64,000 bases of DNA from Bretschneidera sinensis (lineage: Eukaryota > Streptophyta > Magnoliopsida > Brassicales > Akaniaceae): the NCBI GenBank assembly GCA_023935145.1, contig CM043705.1, positions 24,468,290 through 24,532,289 of the forward strand, written 5' to 3'. Of this stretch, positions 43,239-54,088 are shown piece after piece (the stretch's first letter is position 1; every line of letters starts with the position of its first letter). The position numbers and the translations under genes were made by a program. Under the pieces are notes generated by a model. The model ran no database searches, was not told the DNA's origin, and saw only the letters and a list, made by a program, of their open reading frames with translations.

Positions 43239-43493
43239 GATACGAACTAGATTTTAGATGGATTATGATTCTTAGTGATAAGGAGAATAGAGATCAATTT
43301 GGTGGTGAATTGTATAGAAGATGATGATAATTGTCACTAATTAATGGCTAGCGACCAATCCCATAACAAAGATAGAGAGAGGAAAGAAATTGCAAAACAA
43401 AATATTTCTTGATTATGGATTGATTCTATAAATGGGTGTACAATGCCAATGAGAGATCAATACAAAGAGTAACCAACTACCATTCTAACTATC
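43239..43493 (-). repeat. 5' LTR of element I, truncated
   Basis: 255 bp matching 41495-41775. It ends abruptly at the TGTAGATTAAGG terminus of the Sirevirus fragment. The adjacent PBS-like site is at 43222-43238 (minus). Confidence 0.65.
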
Positions 43494-44686
43494 TGTAGAT
43501 TAAGGTTTCAACCTAAGAGGGGGGGTGAATTGGGTTTTTAAAAACTATCATGGATTAAACATAAGTTTATAAAAACAGATAACCAACAAGCATGTAAACA
43601 AGTAATGTACTGTAAATAAAAGAGTTTAAGGAATAGAGAAGGCAAACTCAGTTTATAGTGGTTCGGCAATATCGGATTCGTTCCGACCCTACGTCCACTC
43701 TCTTCAAGGAACCTCCTTGAAATAATCCACTAAGAAACTTAGTTGTACAACTTCACGGGTGTTGCACAAACCTTACAATCCCTTTCTCTCGGAAGCAATC
43801 CCCTTCCTCTCGGAAGTAATCCCTTTAAAATAAATGCTGTAAAGTAAATGGTAGAGAGACAACAATGGAAACTTATACAACTGAATAATGTCTCTCTTTC
43901 TAGGTAAAGCTTGAAGAATGTCTCAACAATCAATTTTTCAAAGCTTTTTGAGTTTCAATGAGTAAAAACTTGTTTGAATGTATATTCCTCTTTTTTTTTT
44001 AAATACTCAATAGAGTAGGTATATATAGCCTTCATGTTATATGGCCGTTTTGAACTGATTTGGTTCAAATTTGTGCAAGTTGTGCTGAATTCTCGCGTCC
44101 CAACGGTCATATTTTTTGAACTACTAGTCGACTGGGTCTTAGTACCAGTCGACTGGGTCATGCTTAAAAATCACATTTTTAAGATTGTTGAAGGTACCAG
44201 TCGACTGGGTATGACTTACCAGTCGACTGAAAACCTTTTACCCAAATTACTAGTCAACTGGGTATGACTTACTAGTTGATTGGGATACTTTTGTCTAAAG
44301 TACCAGTCAACTGGTATGTTTGACCCAGTCGACTGGGAACATACTGTCCCTTATACCAGAAGATTGGTATAAGTACCCAGTCGACTGGGTTGCTTAACAA
44401 CCCGGTTTTCATGTTTTGAAGAGTTTTTACTTTAAAACGTTTGTTTAAAAGGTTCTATTTAAAATGCTTTTCAAATGAGCCATAAGACAAGCTTTTTACC
44501 TTCACAAGTGAGACTTACAACTTGTTTATAATACCTTAGACCTATACTAGTTCTTCTGTCTTCACTTGGGTTGAGTTTTTGCACCTTGATCCTTGATTGA
44601 ATGCTCTTATTGCTTAATACACTTAGATAGAATCGTTAGTATGATAAGAGTTATGTTTTTTCATTATTAAAATATAGATGAGAGTA
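43494..44686 (-). repeat. LTR of Sirevirus copy C
   Basis: About 1190 bp. On the minus strand it begins near TTACTCTCATC after a PPT (ATGGGGAGATTTT) and ends 'cttaggttgaaaccttaatctaca'. It holds 8-10 palindrome motif copies at 44121-44395 and a TATA-like 'ctatatatacc' near 44020. Confidence 0.8.
44121..44395. repeat. CCAGTCGACTGG palindrome cluster in the copy C LTR
   Basis: Perfect or nearly perfect copies (for example ACCAGTCGACTGGG) at intervals of about 20-45 bp, in the U3 part upstream of the TATA-like box. Equivalent to the composite LTR cluster at 23281-23370 plus 34671-34790. Confidence 0.88.
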
Positions 44687-45472
44687 AAAAATCTCCCCAT
44701 TTTTTATGATGACAAAACTCATGAGAAAAAAAACAGTTAAGAAACTAAGTGTTGGATTTTTTGGAAAATCGGGCAGAGTCTCTTTTGTTTTTTTGAATAA
44801 AGCCAACCTATAAAATGATCAAACGCAGTTTATATACAACTCAACCAACCAAGACAACATATATAATCATATATCAAGATCTTTGGAGCAATGCTCCCCT
44901 TAAATCTATGCATTAGCTTGAGTTTACACTTAGTTTTCACATTTTCTTATTTTTCTCCCCTGTTTTGACAACAGCAGAAAATGGAGCAATAAACTAAAAA
45001 CTAAGCTATATGGCTAGCATAGTCATCAAAAGCATGCATAAAGAAACTAGTATGCAAAAATTTGGCATCATTTGGAGTTTAAAAGCGTTCCCGAGAAGTA
45101 TTGGAAGTTTCTATACAAGCAGAAGCAGTATTAAAGCATATATCTGAATTTAAAGAGATATAAAGCATGCAGACATATGTAAAGCAAGTACATGAAATAG
45201 ATCAAAGGTGAAATCATAGTCATTACAACAAAGGTCTATACAATGTAGGCTTCGTAGAGCCATAACAAAAGTACAAATAAAGAAACTACATCAAAATGAA
45301 GATATGTTTGTGCTAAGAACAACGAAAAGGTCTACATTAAGTACATCGAAAGAAAGATAGGACAACGACTCATGGAGCGGGATAGTCTGAGCCGTCATGA
45401 ATGAGATCCCGAATCTCAGCCAAGGAACTCTCGGTGCGCTCTCGGTGCAGCTCAAAGTTATCCCGAAAGGTC
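44687..45472 (-). other. Region between the env-like ORF and the PPT in copy C
   Basis: Non-coding, AT-rich, colinear with 22270-22970 of the composite. No ORF or other element was seen. Confidence 0.55.
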
Positions 45473-46589
45473 TCAATGGAGGAGCTCAAAGTTTGGAATC
45501 CCGGACTGCATGGTCAGCTGGAGGCTCATGATAGCCTGAAGTAGATCGCCGTACCCAGCCTGACCAGTACTCGAGTCACCCATAGGAGGTGCTCGTGCAT
45601 CCATATCCATATCAACAGTAACAACAGCATCCTCATCATCACTATTGTCATCCTCTCCAATCCGAATGTGCTTCCCGACCTTGGAGTAGATGAAGCCGTC
45701 GCGAACTGTGCATCCCATCTTCTTCAGCGAGGAAACATTGATGATGTCCTTTGGCCTTATATCCTGAGCCTTGGAGGCTGGGAGAGGCACCTAAAAGTGC
45801 TGGAGTTTGAGCGTAATAAGCATCCCCTAGGGAAGATATCCAGAGTCGCTCGCTTCGCCATTAAGCATATTGGCGAGCAGCAGGGGGTATATATTGAAGT
45901 GGTGCCCAGTTTTAAGTCACCAAATCAATATGGTATCTATTTTAGATAGATACCCCCGACTCCCTAGTCTCGGGTGGATGGTCCAACTTACTATGAGGTT
46001 GAACAATTTCGAGTCTAGGGGAATATCACTACATGTGTGAAATGTAGTGGGTCTGAACACATAGTTAGGGTCACCTCTAACTATATGACACGTCTCCTCA
46101 ATCTCAAAATTGTCTGACCATCCATCCAGACTCCATTGGATCCCTCCCACAGGGATTCTCAAAATGTTCATCAAGAGGTCAGTAGTGACCTCAAACTCCA
46201 CACCCATGACACTGGTTCTGAACCTCAGAGCTAGTGGACTGGGTTTCACCAAGTTCGCATAGAATTGGTGAATTAGTCTAGGGTAGTACTTCTCATGAAT
46301 CTTGACTAGTGAGGTCAAGTTAATAGCCTCAAAGGCAGGCAGTATATCAAAGTTACCATGACGAATAGAGTCGAAGTCGATAACTCTACCCATCATGATT
46401 TTCTTAAGGCAGATAACGGAATTATGGGCTAGTAAACAGAGTATCATCTAGCTCTGTTATGGGCTTCTTGCTAGATGAGCCTATCACGCCCTTCCCTCTC
46501 GAATTCGGAACCATTGATTTGGTGGACCTTGACCTTGTAGGCGTATTTGGTTCCTCAGTGGTGTATTTAACTCGGATTATATCGGTCAT
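45473..46589 (-). pseudogene. Env-like ORF of Sirevirus copy C
   Basis: On the minus strand an ATG at 46589 opens MTDIIRVKYTTEEPN and a Ser/Arg/Lys-rich head. After a disruption near 46440 the conserved core follows (about 46400-45960): IDFDSIRHGNFDILPAFEAI, KYYPRLIHQFYANL, GVEFEVTTDLLMNILRIPVGG and RPTTFHTCSDIP. A frameshift or stop region at 45790-45950 separates a C-terminal domain (45790-45473). That domain has PLPASKAQDIRPKDIINVSSL, an acidic run and a Gln-containing end. The core matches 21306-21563 closely and belongs to the plant transposon protein group found in Sireviruses. I see no transmembrane helix. Confidence 0.75.
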
Positions 46590-46817
46590 TTTTGGGAAAA
46601 AAAGGCTTTTTTGGGTAAAAGGAGTTTTTGGTGGAAATAGGAGATTTCAACCGTAGAAAGTTAAAAAAGAAGTTTTGGATGAGTAGATCAATGTGTTTGG
46701 GTAGTGTTTTGAAGGTTTTTGGATCAAAATGGCGAGATTTTGTAGAGAGAGAAAGCTAGGGTTTTTGAAAATGGTGTGAAAATCTGGAAAAAATAAAGTG
46801 ACTATTTATAGAATCGC

Positions 46818-47108
46818 GATACCAGTCGACTGGGGTAAGGATACCAGTCGACTGGGTCCTTTGTAGAGATGAAAGATTTTGCATACTAGTCGACTGGATC
46901 TAGGTACCAGTCGACTGGATAAACTGGCAGACATATACCAGTCGACTGGGTAGTTTATACCAGTTGACTGGGTTGATAACTGCATTTCAAAAAAATTGGC
47001 TCCAAACAAAATCTAGATGAACTAGTCGACTGGTATTGACTTACCAGTCGACTGGGAAATTAGGTAGAGACTTTCCAGTCGATTGGGATAGACTTACCAA
47101 TCGACTGG
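46818..47108. repeat. CCAGTCGACTGG palindrome cluster, pol/env gap of copy C
   Basis: About ten copies, several perfect (46824, 46842 and later), matching 20614-20890 in position. Confidence 0.9.
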
Positions 47109-47269
47109 ACCTTTAAGAAAATTTTTAGTCTTGAGTCTTAGCACGAAATTTGTTTATCTATGCTATCTTGAGTGAGGGAGATATTAAACAAGGATTAATA
47201 CTCATTCACTAGATGTCAAGTATGCATAATGATGAAGCAATTAGACATTCAGTTTATCATAATCTAACA

Positions 47270-48040
47270 CTATATTCATGCGGACCTTTGGGGACCAGCA
47301 AGAACACCAACACAGCGAGGTAATCTTTACTTTCTGTTTTTAATTGATGATTATTCAAGAAAGGTTTGGGTTTATTTGCTTAAAAATAAATCAGATACTT
47401 TGAATAAATTAGTGGTGTGGAAAAAACTGGAGGAAACTCAAACGGGCAGGGTAGTTAAGGTGTTAAGAACCGATAATGGCTTAGAATTTTTTAACAAAGA
47501 ACTTGATCAATTCTGTAAGTTAAATGAGATTCTAAGATATAGAACGGTTATGAAAACACCTCAGCAAAATGAAGTTGTTGAGAGGATGAATAAGTCCCTT
47601 AGGGAAAAGGTTAGGTGCATGTTAAATGGATCCGGATTACTCAAATGTTTTTGGGGGGAAGCGGTGTCTACTACTGCGTATTTGGTTAATAGATCACCCT
47701 ATAGGGTTATGGTCCTTAAGACTCCATTGGAGCTGTGGAGTGGTAAACCCCCTAAGTTTGATAACCTTAGAACTTTTGGGTGTGCTGCGTATGCACATCA
47801 AAAGGATGATAGACTTAGCCCAAGATCTAGAAAATGTGTGTTTCTAGGATATGGGGAAGGGGCTAAGGGGTAAAGATTGTGGTCCTTAGAGCAAAAAGGA
47901 TTGAAATTCATAATAAGTAGGGATATCATTTTTAATGAATTGTTATTTTCCTATTTGGAGAAAACTAACTCTGCAGGGGCTAGTGGGCAAACCAATTAGG
48001 TATTTGTGGAGCGTAGCATTAAGGAATATTCAGTTCAGGT
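47270..48040 (+). pseudogene. Copia D integrase core
   Basis: YIHADLWGPARTP (first catalytic Asp), FLIDDYSRKVWVYLLKNK, VKVLRTDNGLEFFN (second Asp), TPQQNEVVERMNKSL (Glu), then YLVNRSPYRVM...LRTFGCAAYAH. The 165-codon frame ends with a TAA at 47871. Its triad is intact, but the zinc-binding N-terminus is absent. Confidence 0.9.
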
Positions 48041-48200
48041 AGAGCAAGGAAGGTAAGAGGGTTCGAACCAGGTAGAGCCCATTGATGAATGCCAAGCTTA
48101 AGACACTCATGAGAAGGCTGAACTAGAAGAGGATGATGCAGTAAGTCAAAATGACTATCAGCTCACAAGGGACCGGGAAATAAGGCTGGTCAGATCACCT

Positions 48201-49382
48201 TTGAGATATGGTTTTGCAGCTGTGAATGCAGTAGCTCCTTTGATAAAAGGAGGGATAAGTGAACCAGAGACTTACATTGATGCCATAGGATGTAAGGATT
48301 CGTCAAGATGGAAGCTAGCTATGGAGGAAGAAATGGATTCTTTGAGGAAGATCAACTCTTGGGAATTGGTGCACATTCTAAAAAAATAGAGAGTTATGGA
48401 TTGTAAGTGCACTTACAAGGTCAAAGAAGGGAACCCTCCAGGGTATGAAGTCCAGAATAAGGCTAGGCTGGTGGCGAAGGGGTTCACTCAAAGAGGAGGC
48501 ATAGATTTCACAGAAACCTTCTCATCTGGACACAAGGTGGAGAAAGTGGTAATTATCCTCATCTATGCTGGTGATATGTTGTTGGTTCGGAACAGCAGGG
48601 AGAGGATAGAAAGGTTGACATCTCAACTCAGTGAGGAGTTCGAGAAGAAGGATCTTTGCTTTGCACAAAAGATCCTTGGGATGAGAAGAATTCGAGAAAG
48701 GGAGAGAAATAGGTTGAAAGTTTCTCGGTCTTCCTACATAAAAAAGATGTTGTACAAGTTGTCTATGGAAGATGTTAAACCAGTGAAGATTCCCTTTACT
48801 GGTCATTTCAAGTTCTCCAGCGGACAATCTCCTGGAACGGATGAGGAGAAGAAGGAAATGGATAAGGTTCCTTACTTTAGTGAAGTTGGATTAGTCATGT
48901 TCTTGATGATAAGCACTAGACTCGACATTTCTCAAGCAATAGATGTTCTCAGCAGATTTGTGAGTAATCCTGGAAAGGAGCTTTGGCTTGGGATGAAGTG
49001 GTTGCTGAGGTACTTGAAGGCTCAATGGCAGCCGATGGTAGCACTCTTAACAACCGGAGCAGAATACATAGTGGCTACGGAAGCCATAAAGGAGACTATG
49101 TGATGCAAAGGGTTGTTGGACAAGTGGAAGGTCCTAAAAGAGTAGGTGGTGGTGTCTTCGGATAGCCAAAGTGTGTGGCACTTGTGTAGGAACCCGGTGT
49201 TCCATGAGAGGACTAAGCATATGGATGTTCGGTATCATTTCATTCAAGAAAATGGTACGAAAGGATTCATTCATATGGACAAAGTCGCAATGGAAGAAAA
49301 TCCTGTAGATTTAGGCACCAAAGTTCTACCTCTAAGTAAGTTTAATCATTGCCTTGGACTTCTTGGGATTGGAGTCGGATGA
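48201..49382 (+). pseudogene. Copia D reverse transcriptase and RNase H with deletions
   Basis: RT N-part: MEEEMDSLRKINSWELV, CTYKVKEG, ARLVAKGFTQRGGIDFTETFS. The sequence then jumps directly to KVEKVVIILIYAGDMLLV, so the palm region between is deleted. The catalytic box is YAGD where YADD is expected (an Asp lost). It continues with LGMRRIRERERNRLKVSRSSYIKKML, then ISTRLDISQAIDVLSRFVSNPGKE, RYLK, and a second jump to TTGAEYIVATEA. It ends RTKHMDVRYHFIQENG...PVDLGTKVLPLSKF and a stop at 49380-49382. Confidence 0.88.
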
Positions 49383-49464
49383 ATGGTGACTCAAGTTGAG
49401 TTTGGATCCTGAGTCCTCTGCACAATGGGTTTGAGTTTAAACACTTAGACAAAGGTGGGAGAGG

Positions 49465-50269
49465 GGCTGTGCACCGCGGCCCAGGGTGTGCGGGCCGCGG
49501 TACAGCCCTGTGCACAGAGGCTCAGCCACCCCAGGCTGCGGCCTCTAGCATGACAAGAAACCTTCCCCCTCTCTAGGCCATGGAATGCCCTATTCTAAGC
49601 CGCAGCTTGAAGGCACACCTGATGCTTATGTTTCAGCATTTCAAATGGTGCGTGAGGCATGATCAAAACACACAGGATCACTTAGGATTGATGAGGAGCT
49701 ATAATTGATTGGTTCTCAAGATCTAAGGGTGGAGATTGACCTTCAAGATAGGTTCAAGAAGTGGTGCACTATATAAAGGGTCACCTAGCTTCAATCTCAA
49801 TAGGTGTGTGACATAACATGTGATGACATGTGAGTGTGTGTGAAATAGAACACATGGGTGTGTGAGAGTGCAAAGACACTAAACACAGGAGAGATCTCAT
49901 TGTAGAGAGGCTGGATGCTTAGAGAGAGAGTAGTATAGATTGGGGATTCAAGGGACTTGTAAGTGAAATTTTCTTGGGGAAAATTCCAGGGTAACTCAAG
50001 ACCTTATCACTTTCTTTTCTCTCTTATTTCGTTCTTCAAGTATAAGAGGTTTCTTGGAGAGGAGTTGTTGTAACTTGTAAGAACTTATTAATTTAGTGCA
50101 GAGGGCTTGGAGGAGCTCACGGGAACGTAGGCAAATTGCCAAACCTCGATAACAAATTGCTTGTGTTCTTTCTTGCTTCGTTTGTTGTCTCTTTTCTTTA
50201 CAAGTCATTCTAGACTTGGGTGTTTGGAAGTCACTACCTGGGCATCTTGAGGGTGGTTTCCCGACAACA
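49465..50269 (+). repeat. 3' LTR of copia D with a GC-rich CCGCGG block
   Basis: Follows the PPT. The first 150 bp are unusually GC-rich (GCACCGCGGCCC, GGGCCGCGGTACAGCC) against an AT-rich background. TATATAAA at 49770-49777. It is related to the inverted solo LTR H at 50622-51431, which retains an extra start (TGTTGGGAATTTTCC on its sense strand) that appears deleted here. Confidence 0.75.
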
Positions 50270-50428
50270 GTGTTTCCTCTTTTGGAGCAATAGACTTGAA
50301 AGAAAAGACAAGGAATATATTCAAAGTTAATGGTCAAAGATTGAAGCACTATTATAGGGAATAAGTTGAGAAGAACTGTGCACTTATTTCTCTTGGAGAC
50401 CTAATTGAGGAAAATTGAAAAGTCTGGC
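50270..50428 (+). pseudogene. Ty3 integrase C-terminal fragment
   Basis: Reads a VFP-GAIDLKEKT start (one frameshift), then NIFKVNGQRLKHYYRE, a stop, and VEKNCALISLGDLI. This is the C-terminal end of an Athila/Tat-type integrase. It is the host sequence into which copia D (left) and element E (right) inserted. Confidence 0.7.
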
Positions 50429-50621
50429 TGTAGATTTTAAATTATTCGCAAGCGTATGAGTCATTTGTAATATAGTGTGTGCAAGTACGAGGTCGAATCC
50501 ACAGGGAATTGCGTTGTGAAAATATATTTTTTTAATCTAAATTAAGCCTATTTTAACCTAGTTCCGAATTTTGAATTGTATCGTGCAAAAAATATAAACT
50601 AAACTAAATTGATTTAAAAAC

Positions 50622-51431
50622 TGTTTGAAAATCACCTCATGCAAGAATCCCAAGTTGTGATATTTCCAAACCCCCAAATCCAAAATGATTTACTAAAACA
50701 AGAATCAAACCATAAAAGAGAAAACACAAGCAATTATTATCGAGGTACGACAATTTGTCTACGTGGCCGTGAGCTCCTCCGAGCTCTCTGCACTAAATCA
50801 GTGAGTTCTTGCAATTACAAAAACACCTCATCAAGAACCCTCTTGTTCTTGATGAATGAAAGAAGAGAAAAGAAAGAGATAAGAACTAAGTGTTTTCCTG
50901 CAATTTTCCTCAAGAAAATTCCAATTACAAAGCCCTTGAACCCCTACTCTTGTATACTCTCTCTCACTCGAAACACCTCTGAAGATTTGAGTGAGATCTC
51001 TTCTTTTGTTTTGTATCTTTGCACTCTCACACTTGGTGTTTTTTTTATTGCTCCTAGATGACCCTTTATATAGAGCAACAACTTCTTTAACCAATCTTGA
51101 AGTCAATCTCAACCCTTAGATCTTGAGAACCAAACAATCATGGCCCTCAAAGAGGTCTAAGTAATCTTGTGCATTTTAACCAAGTCCTACACACCATCTC
51201 AAAGTGCTAAAAATAAGGTATCAAGTGTGCCTTACGCCGCGGCTCAGAACAGGGCAGGCCGTGCCGTACAACAGGGCAAAACACCTCCAGTTGCTGGGCG
51301 CCGCGGCGCACACCTGGGGGAAGAACTTCCTCCTTTGCTGGAGGCCGCGACGTACACACCTTGTGCTGCGGCGCCAACCTGCACCTGATGCTGCAATCTC
51401 TATCCTTTAATTCTTAGGAAAATTCCCAACA
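50622..51431 (-). mobile_element. Solo LTR H, copia D family, TSD AAAAC
   Basis: 810 bp; plus-strand ends TGTTTGAAAAT and CCCAACA; flanked by AAAAC (50617-50621 and 51432-51436). It is homologous to the copia D LTR in the opposite orientation, including the GC-rich CCGCGG block (51228-51392) and a TATA-like box near 51066. Confidence 0.85.
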
Positions 51432-51751
51432 AAAACAAATGATAAATGCACTAAGGTTTCTGAATCCACCCCACCAAAGTAAAGCATATATCTTCATGTT
51501 CTATATAAAAGTAATTTTAGCAAATAATTCCATGAATCCATCGATATACAAATCACAACGAATACCTTAACTAAACCATATTATCCAATGTATCCATTTA
51601 CTTTAGAATCACAATGGATATCTAATTAACTTTGGATGAGTCGTGTATGAAAATAAATTTCACAATTAAAGTGCTAAACATTAAACTTTAAAACTCAAAC
51701 GAAATAAATTATAACTAACAATACATGGAGAGAGAAATTTCACTCGCAGCT

Positions 51752-53141
51752 TGATGAGTGAAAAATATTGCATATTTTGGCCCCTTAATTTACATTTGTT
51801 AGCTTAGGAATTCGTTACTTTGAGTTGGTTTTCGTTGTTTTACAGTTTTACAAGCTTGGAAAGGAGTTTCACTAAATTGCCAGAATTGCTCGTACAGATA
51901 AGCCATTTTTTAGGATTAAACTGTATTGATTCAGGAAGAACCAGGAGATGAGCCATATATTTTTGGAAAGATCCAGATATCTATTTTATGGAGAATTTTA
52001 CGGATCAATAAAATGATTTTTTTAGAGAAAGTTATAGCAGTTTTAGTAGACAAAGGTCAGGTTGTGCATGATTTCAACGTGACAGATCAGCCATTTTTGA
52101 GGATTTAACTGTATTGATTCCAGAAGAACCAAGAGATGATCCATATATTCTTGGAAAGATTCAGATGTCTATTTTCTGGGGAATTTTACGGATCAATAAA
52201 ATGATTTTTCTAGAGAAAGTTATGGTAGTTTTAGTTGACAAAGGTCAAAAAGCAAAAGCTGGAATCTGCAGTATCCCACATCGGATTGGAAACATATTGC
52301 ACTTATGATGTTTCCCTATATAAGCCCCTCTTCACTTCATCTTTAGTGTGCAATTCCTGGTGCCATTTGGTGCAATCCGGTGGATGTCTGCTAGCATTCT
52401 GGTGGATCCCGAAGGCTTTGCTACCACGAGGGGAAGTGCCGCCCAACAGCGAGTGAAATTTCTCCCATGTATAGTCAGTTTTAATTTACTGTTTTTTTTA
52501 GTTTAATGTTTAGTACTTTTATTATGAACTCTAGTTTCATGATTATGAGTAGCTAAAATCTTCAACTAAGGTTGAAGATAAAGCCTCGTCGTTGTTTGGC
52601 ATAATAGTTTCAGATTTGTTTATACAATTCTGATGTTTTTTTTAGTATAAATGTTCTGTTAATTATTTGAGTAAAATCTTATAATTGATTGCATTTAAAT
52701 TGTTCTGTTGGATATTCCGTGTGTTTCATCTAATGGATACATCAAATTGTTTTTGATTAAATTAGATTTCTTTTGTGATTTGTTAAAAATGGATACATTG
52801 GATGCTTTTGGTTTAATTGAGATATTTGTTGTTTTTTGTTTTAAGTTGGATTCATAGAATGTTTTGATAGGCTATTTTTAGAACATGAAGATATATGCTT
52901 AACTTTAGTGGGGTGGATTCAGAAACCTTAGTGTCTTTATTATTAGTTTTAAATCAATTTAGAATTAGTTTTTATTTGTTTTGCAACATATAATTCAAAA
53001 CTCGGAACTAGGTTAAGATAAGTTTAGTTTAGATAAAATTACATTTTCACGACGCAATTCCCTGTGGATTTGACCTCGCACTTGCACAACACTATATTGC
53101 AAATGACTCGTATGCTTGCGAGTAATTTAAAACTCACAACA
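51752..53141 (+). mobile_element. Solo LTR G, element E family, TSD CAGCT
   Basis: 1390 bp, TGATGAGTGAAAA...CTCACAACA, flanked by CAGCT (51747-51751 and 53142-53146). It is inserted in the opposite orientation into a LTR of its own family. TATATAAG lies near 52316. It contains a tandem duplication with a 188-bp period (51895-52082 and 52083 to about 52247), which is also present in E. Confidence 0.9.
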
Positions 53142-54088
53142 CAGCTGCTGTGAGGCACTTCCCCCGATTGGTAGCAAAATCCTCCAGATTGCACCCCTTG
53201 GTAGCAAAGCCTCCGAGATTGCACCCCTGAAGATGAAGTGAAATGGGGCTTTTATAGAGAAACTCCATGAGTGCAATATGTTTCCAACCAATGTGGGATG
53301 TTGGATGTAGAATGTGTCTCCAACCGATGTGGGATGTGGGATGTGGGATTTAAGCCTTCACATGCCCTTCAAAACTTCTGGCCACGCTGAAATCATGCAT
53401 AGCCTGACCTTTGTCTACTAAAACTGCCATAACTTTCTCTAGAAAAATCATATTTATGAGCTGTAAAATTCTCTAGAAAATAGACATGCAGATCTTTCCA
53501 AGCATATATGGTTCATCTCTTGTTTCTTTCTGAATCATTACAGTTTAATCCGCAAAAATCACTTTTGCCATGTTGAAATCACGCACAGCCTGACCTTTGT
53601 CTACTAAAACTGCCATAACTTTCTCTAGAAAAATCATATTTATGAGCTATAAAATTCTCCAAAAAATAGAAATCTGGATCTTTCCAAGGATATATGGCTT
53701 ATCTCCTAGTTCTTCTTGAATCCATACAGTTTAATCCACAAAAATGACTGATCTGTTCGAGCAATTCCGGCAATTTAGTGAAACTCCTTTCCAAGTGCTT
53801 GTAAATCTGTAAAACAATGAAAAAAAAACTCAAAGTAACAAATTCCTAAGCTAAACATATAAATAAATACTTGGGCATTGTTGCGCTCGTTCGTAGGTCT
53901 CCTGTGCTCGATTGTAATAGCAGATTCCAACTTTTGCATTTTTTTCACATTAAATCCCCAATTTCCTTTATAATCCTACAAAATATTAAAAATCATAGAA
54001 CTAACACAAAATATCAGATTAGGACACAACTAAAGAATTAACAAATGTAAATTAAGGGGCCAAAATATGCAATATTTGGCACTCATCA

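Larger units (their letters stand above)
41495..43493 (-). mobile_element. Non-autonomous LTR element of unknown family (element I), truncated
   Basis: Direct repeats start TGATACGAACTAGATTTTA (plus strand) at 41495 and 43239. On the minus strand the 3' LTR (41865-41495) begins TGAGCAATGATATT and ends CTAGTTCGTATCA. The 5' LTR is cut at 43493 by a Sirevirus fragment. A PBS-like TTTGGTGCTTTTATTG follows the 5' LTR. The interior is only about 1.37 kb, with no gag or pol motif. The LTR copies differ at many sites, so the element is old. Confidence 0.68.
43494..47269 (-). mobile_element. Second Sirevirus copy (C): 3' part with LTR and env-like ORF
   Basis: In minus orientation it starts at 47269 (TGTTAGATTATGATAAACTG, matching the end of pol in the composite at about 20443). 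It then has the palindrome cluster, env-like ORF, PPT and a complete LTR ending CTACA at 43494. Gag, pol and the 5' LTR are absent. The flanks are CTATC on the left and CTATA on the right, too different to call a TSD. The copy is strongly colinear with 20440-35408 of the composite, without the Athila-type insertion. Confidence 0.83.
47270..50269 (+). mobile_element. Gutted Ty1/copia element (D)
   Basis: Starts inside integrase (YIHADLWGP), runs through integrase, partial RT and partial RNase H to a PPT (AAAGGTGGGAGAGGGG at 49451-49466) and a 3' LTR ending CGACAACA at 50269. The 5' half and 5' LTR are missing. Two internal deletions remove the RT core and most of RNase H. The downstream flank is a Ty3 integrase remnant into which it inserted. 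Confidence 0.83.
50429..54088 (-). repeat. 3' LTR of Athila-type element E, split by solo LTRs H and G
   Basis: On the minus strand it starts TGATGAGTGCCAAATATTGC at 54088 after a PPT (GCTTGGGGTATT, 54100-54089) and ends AAAATCTACA at 50429. Excluding H (50622-51431) and G (51752-53141) leaves about 1.45 kb. G is a member of the same family, so the LTR could be aligned with it throughout. TATAAAAG lies near 53250 (minus). Confidence 0.82.

Noticed and set aside
43489..47274. TSD for Sirevirus copy C (CTATC/CTATA)
   Set aside because: The fifth base differs and the two flanks belong to different elements, so a 4-base match may be chance.
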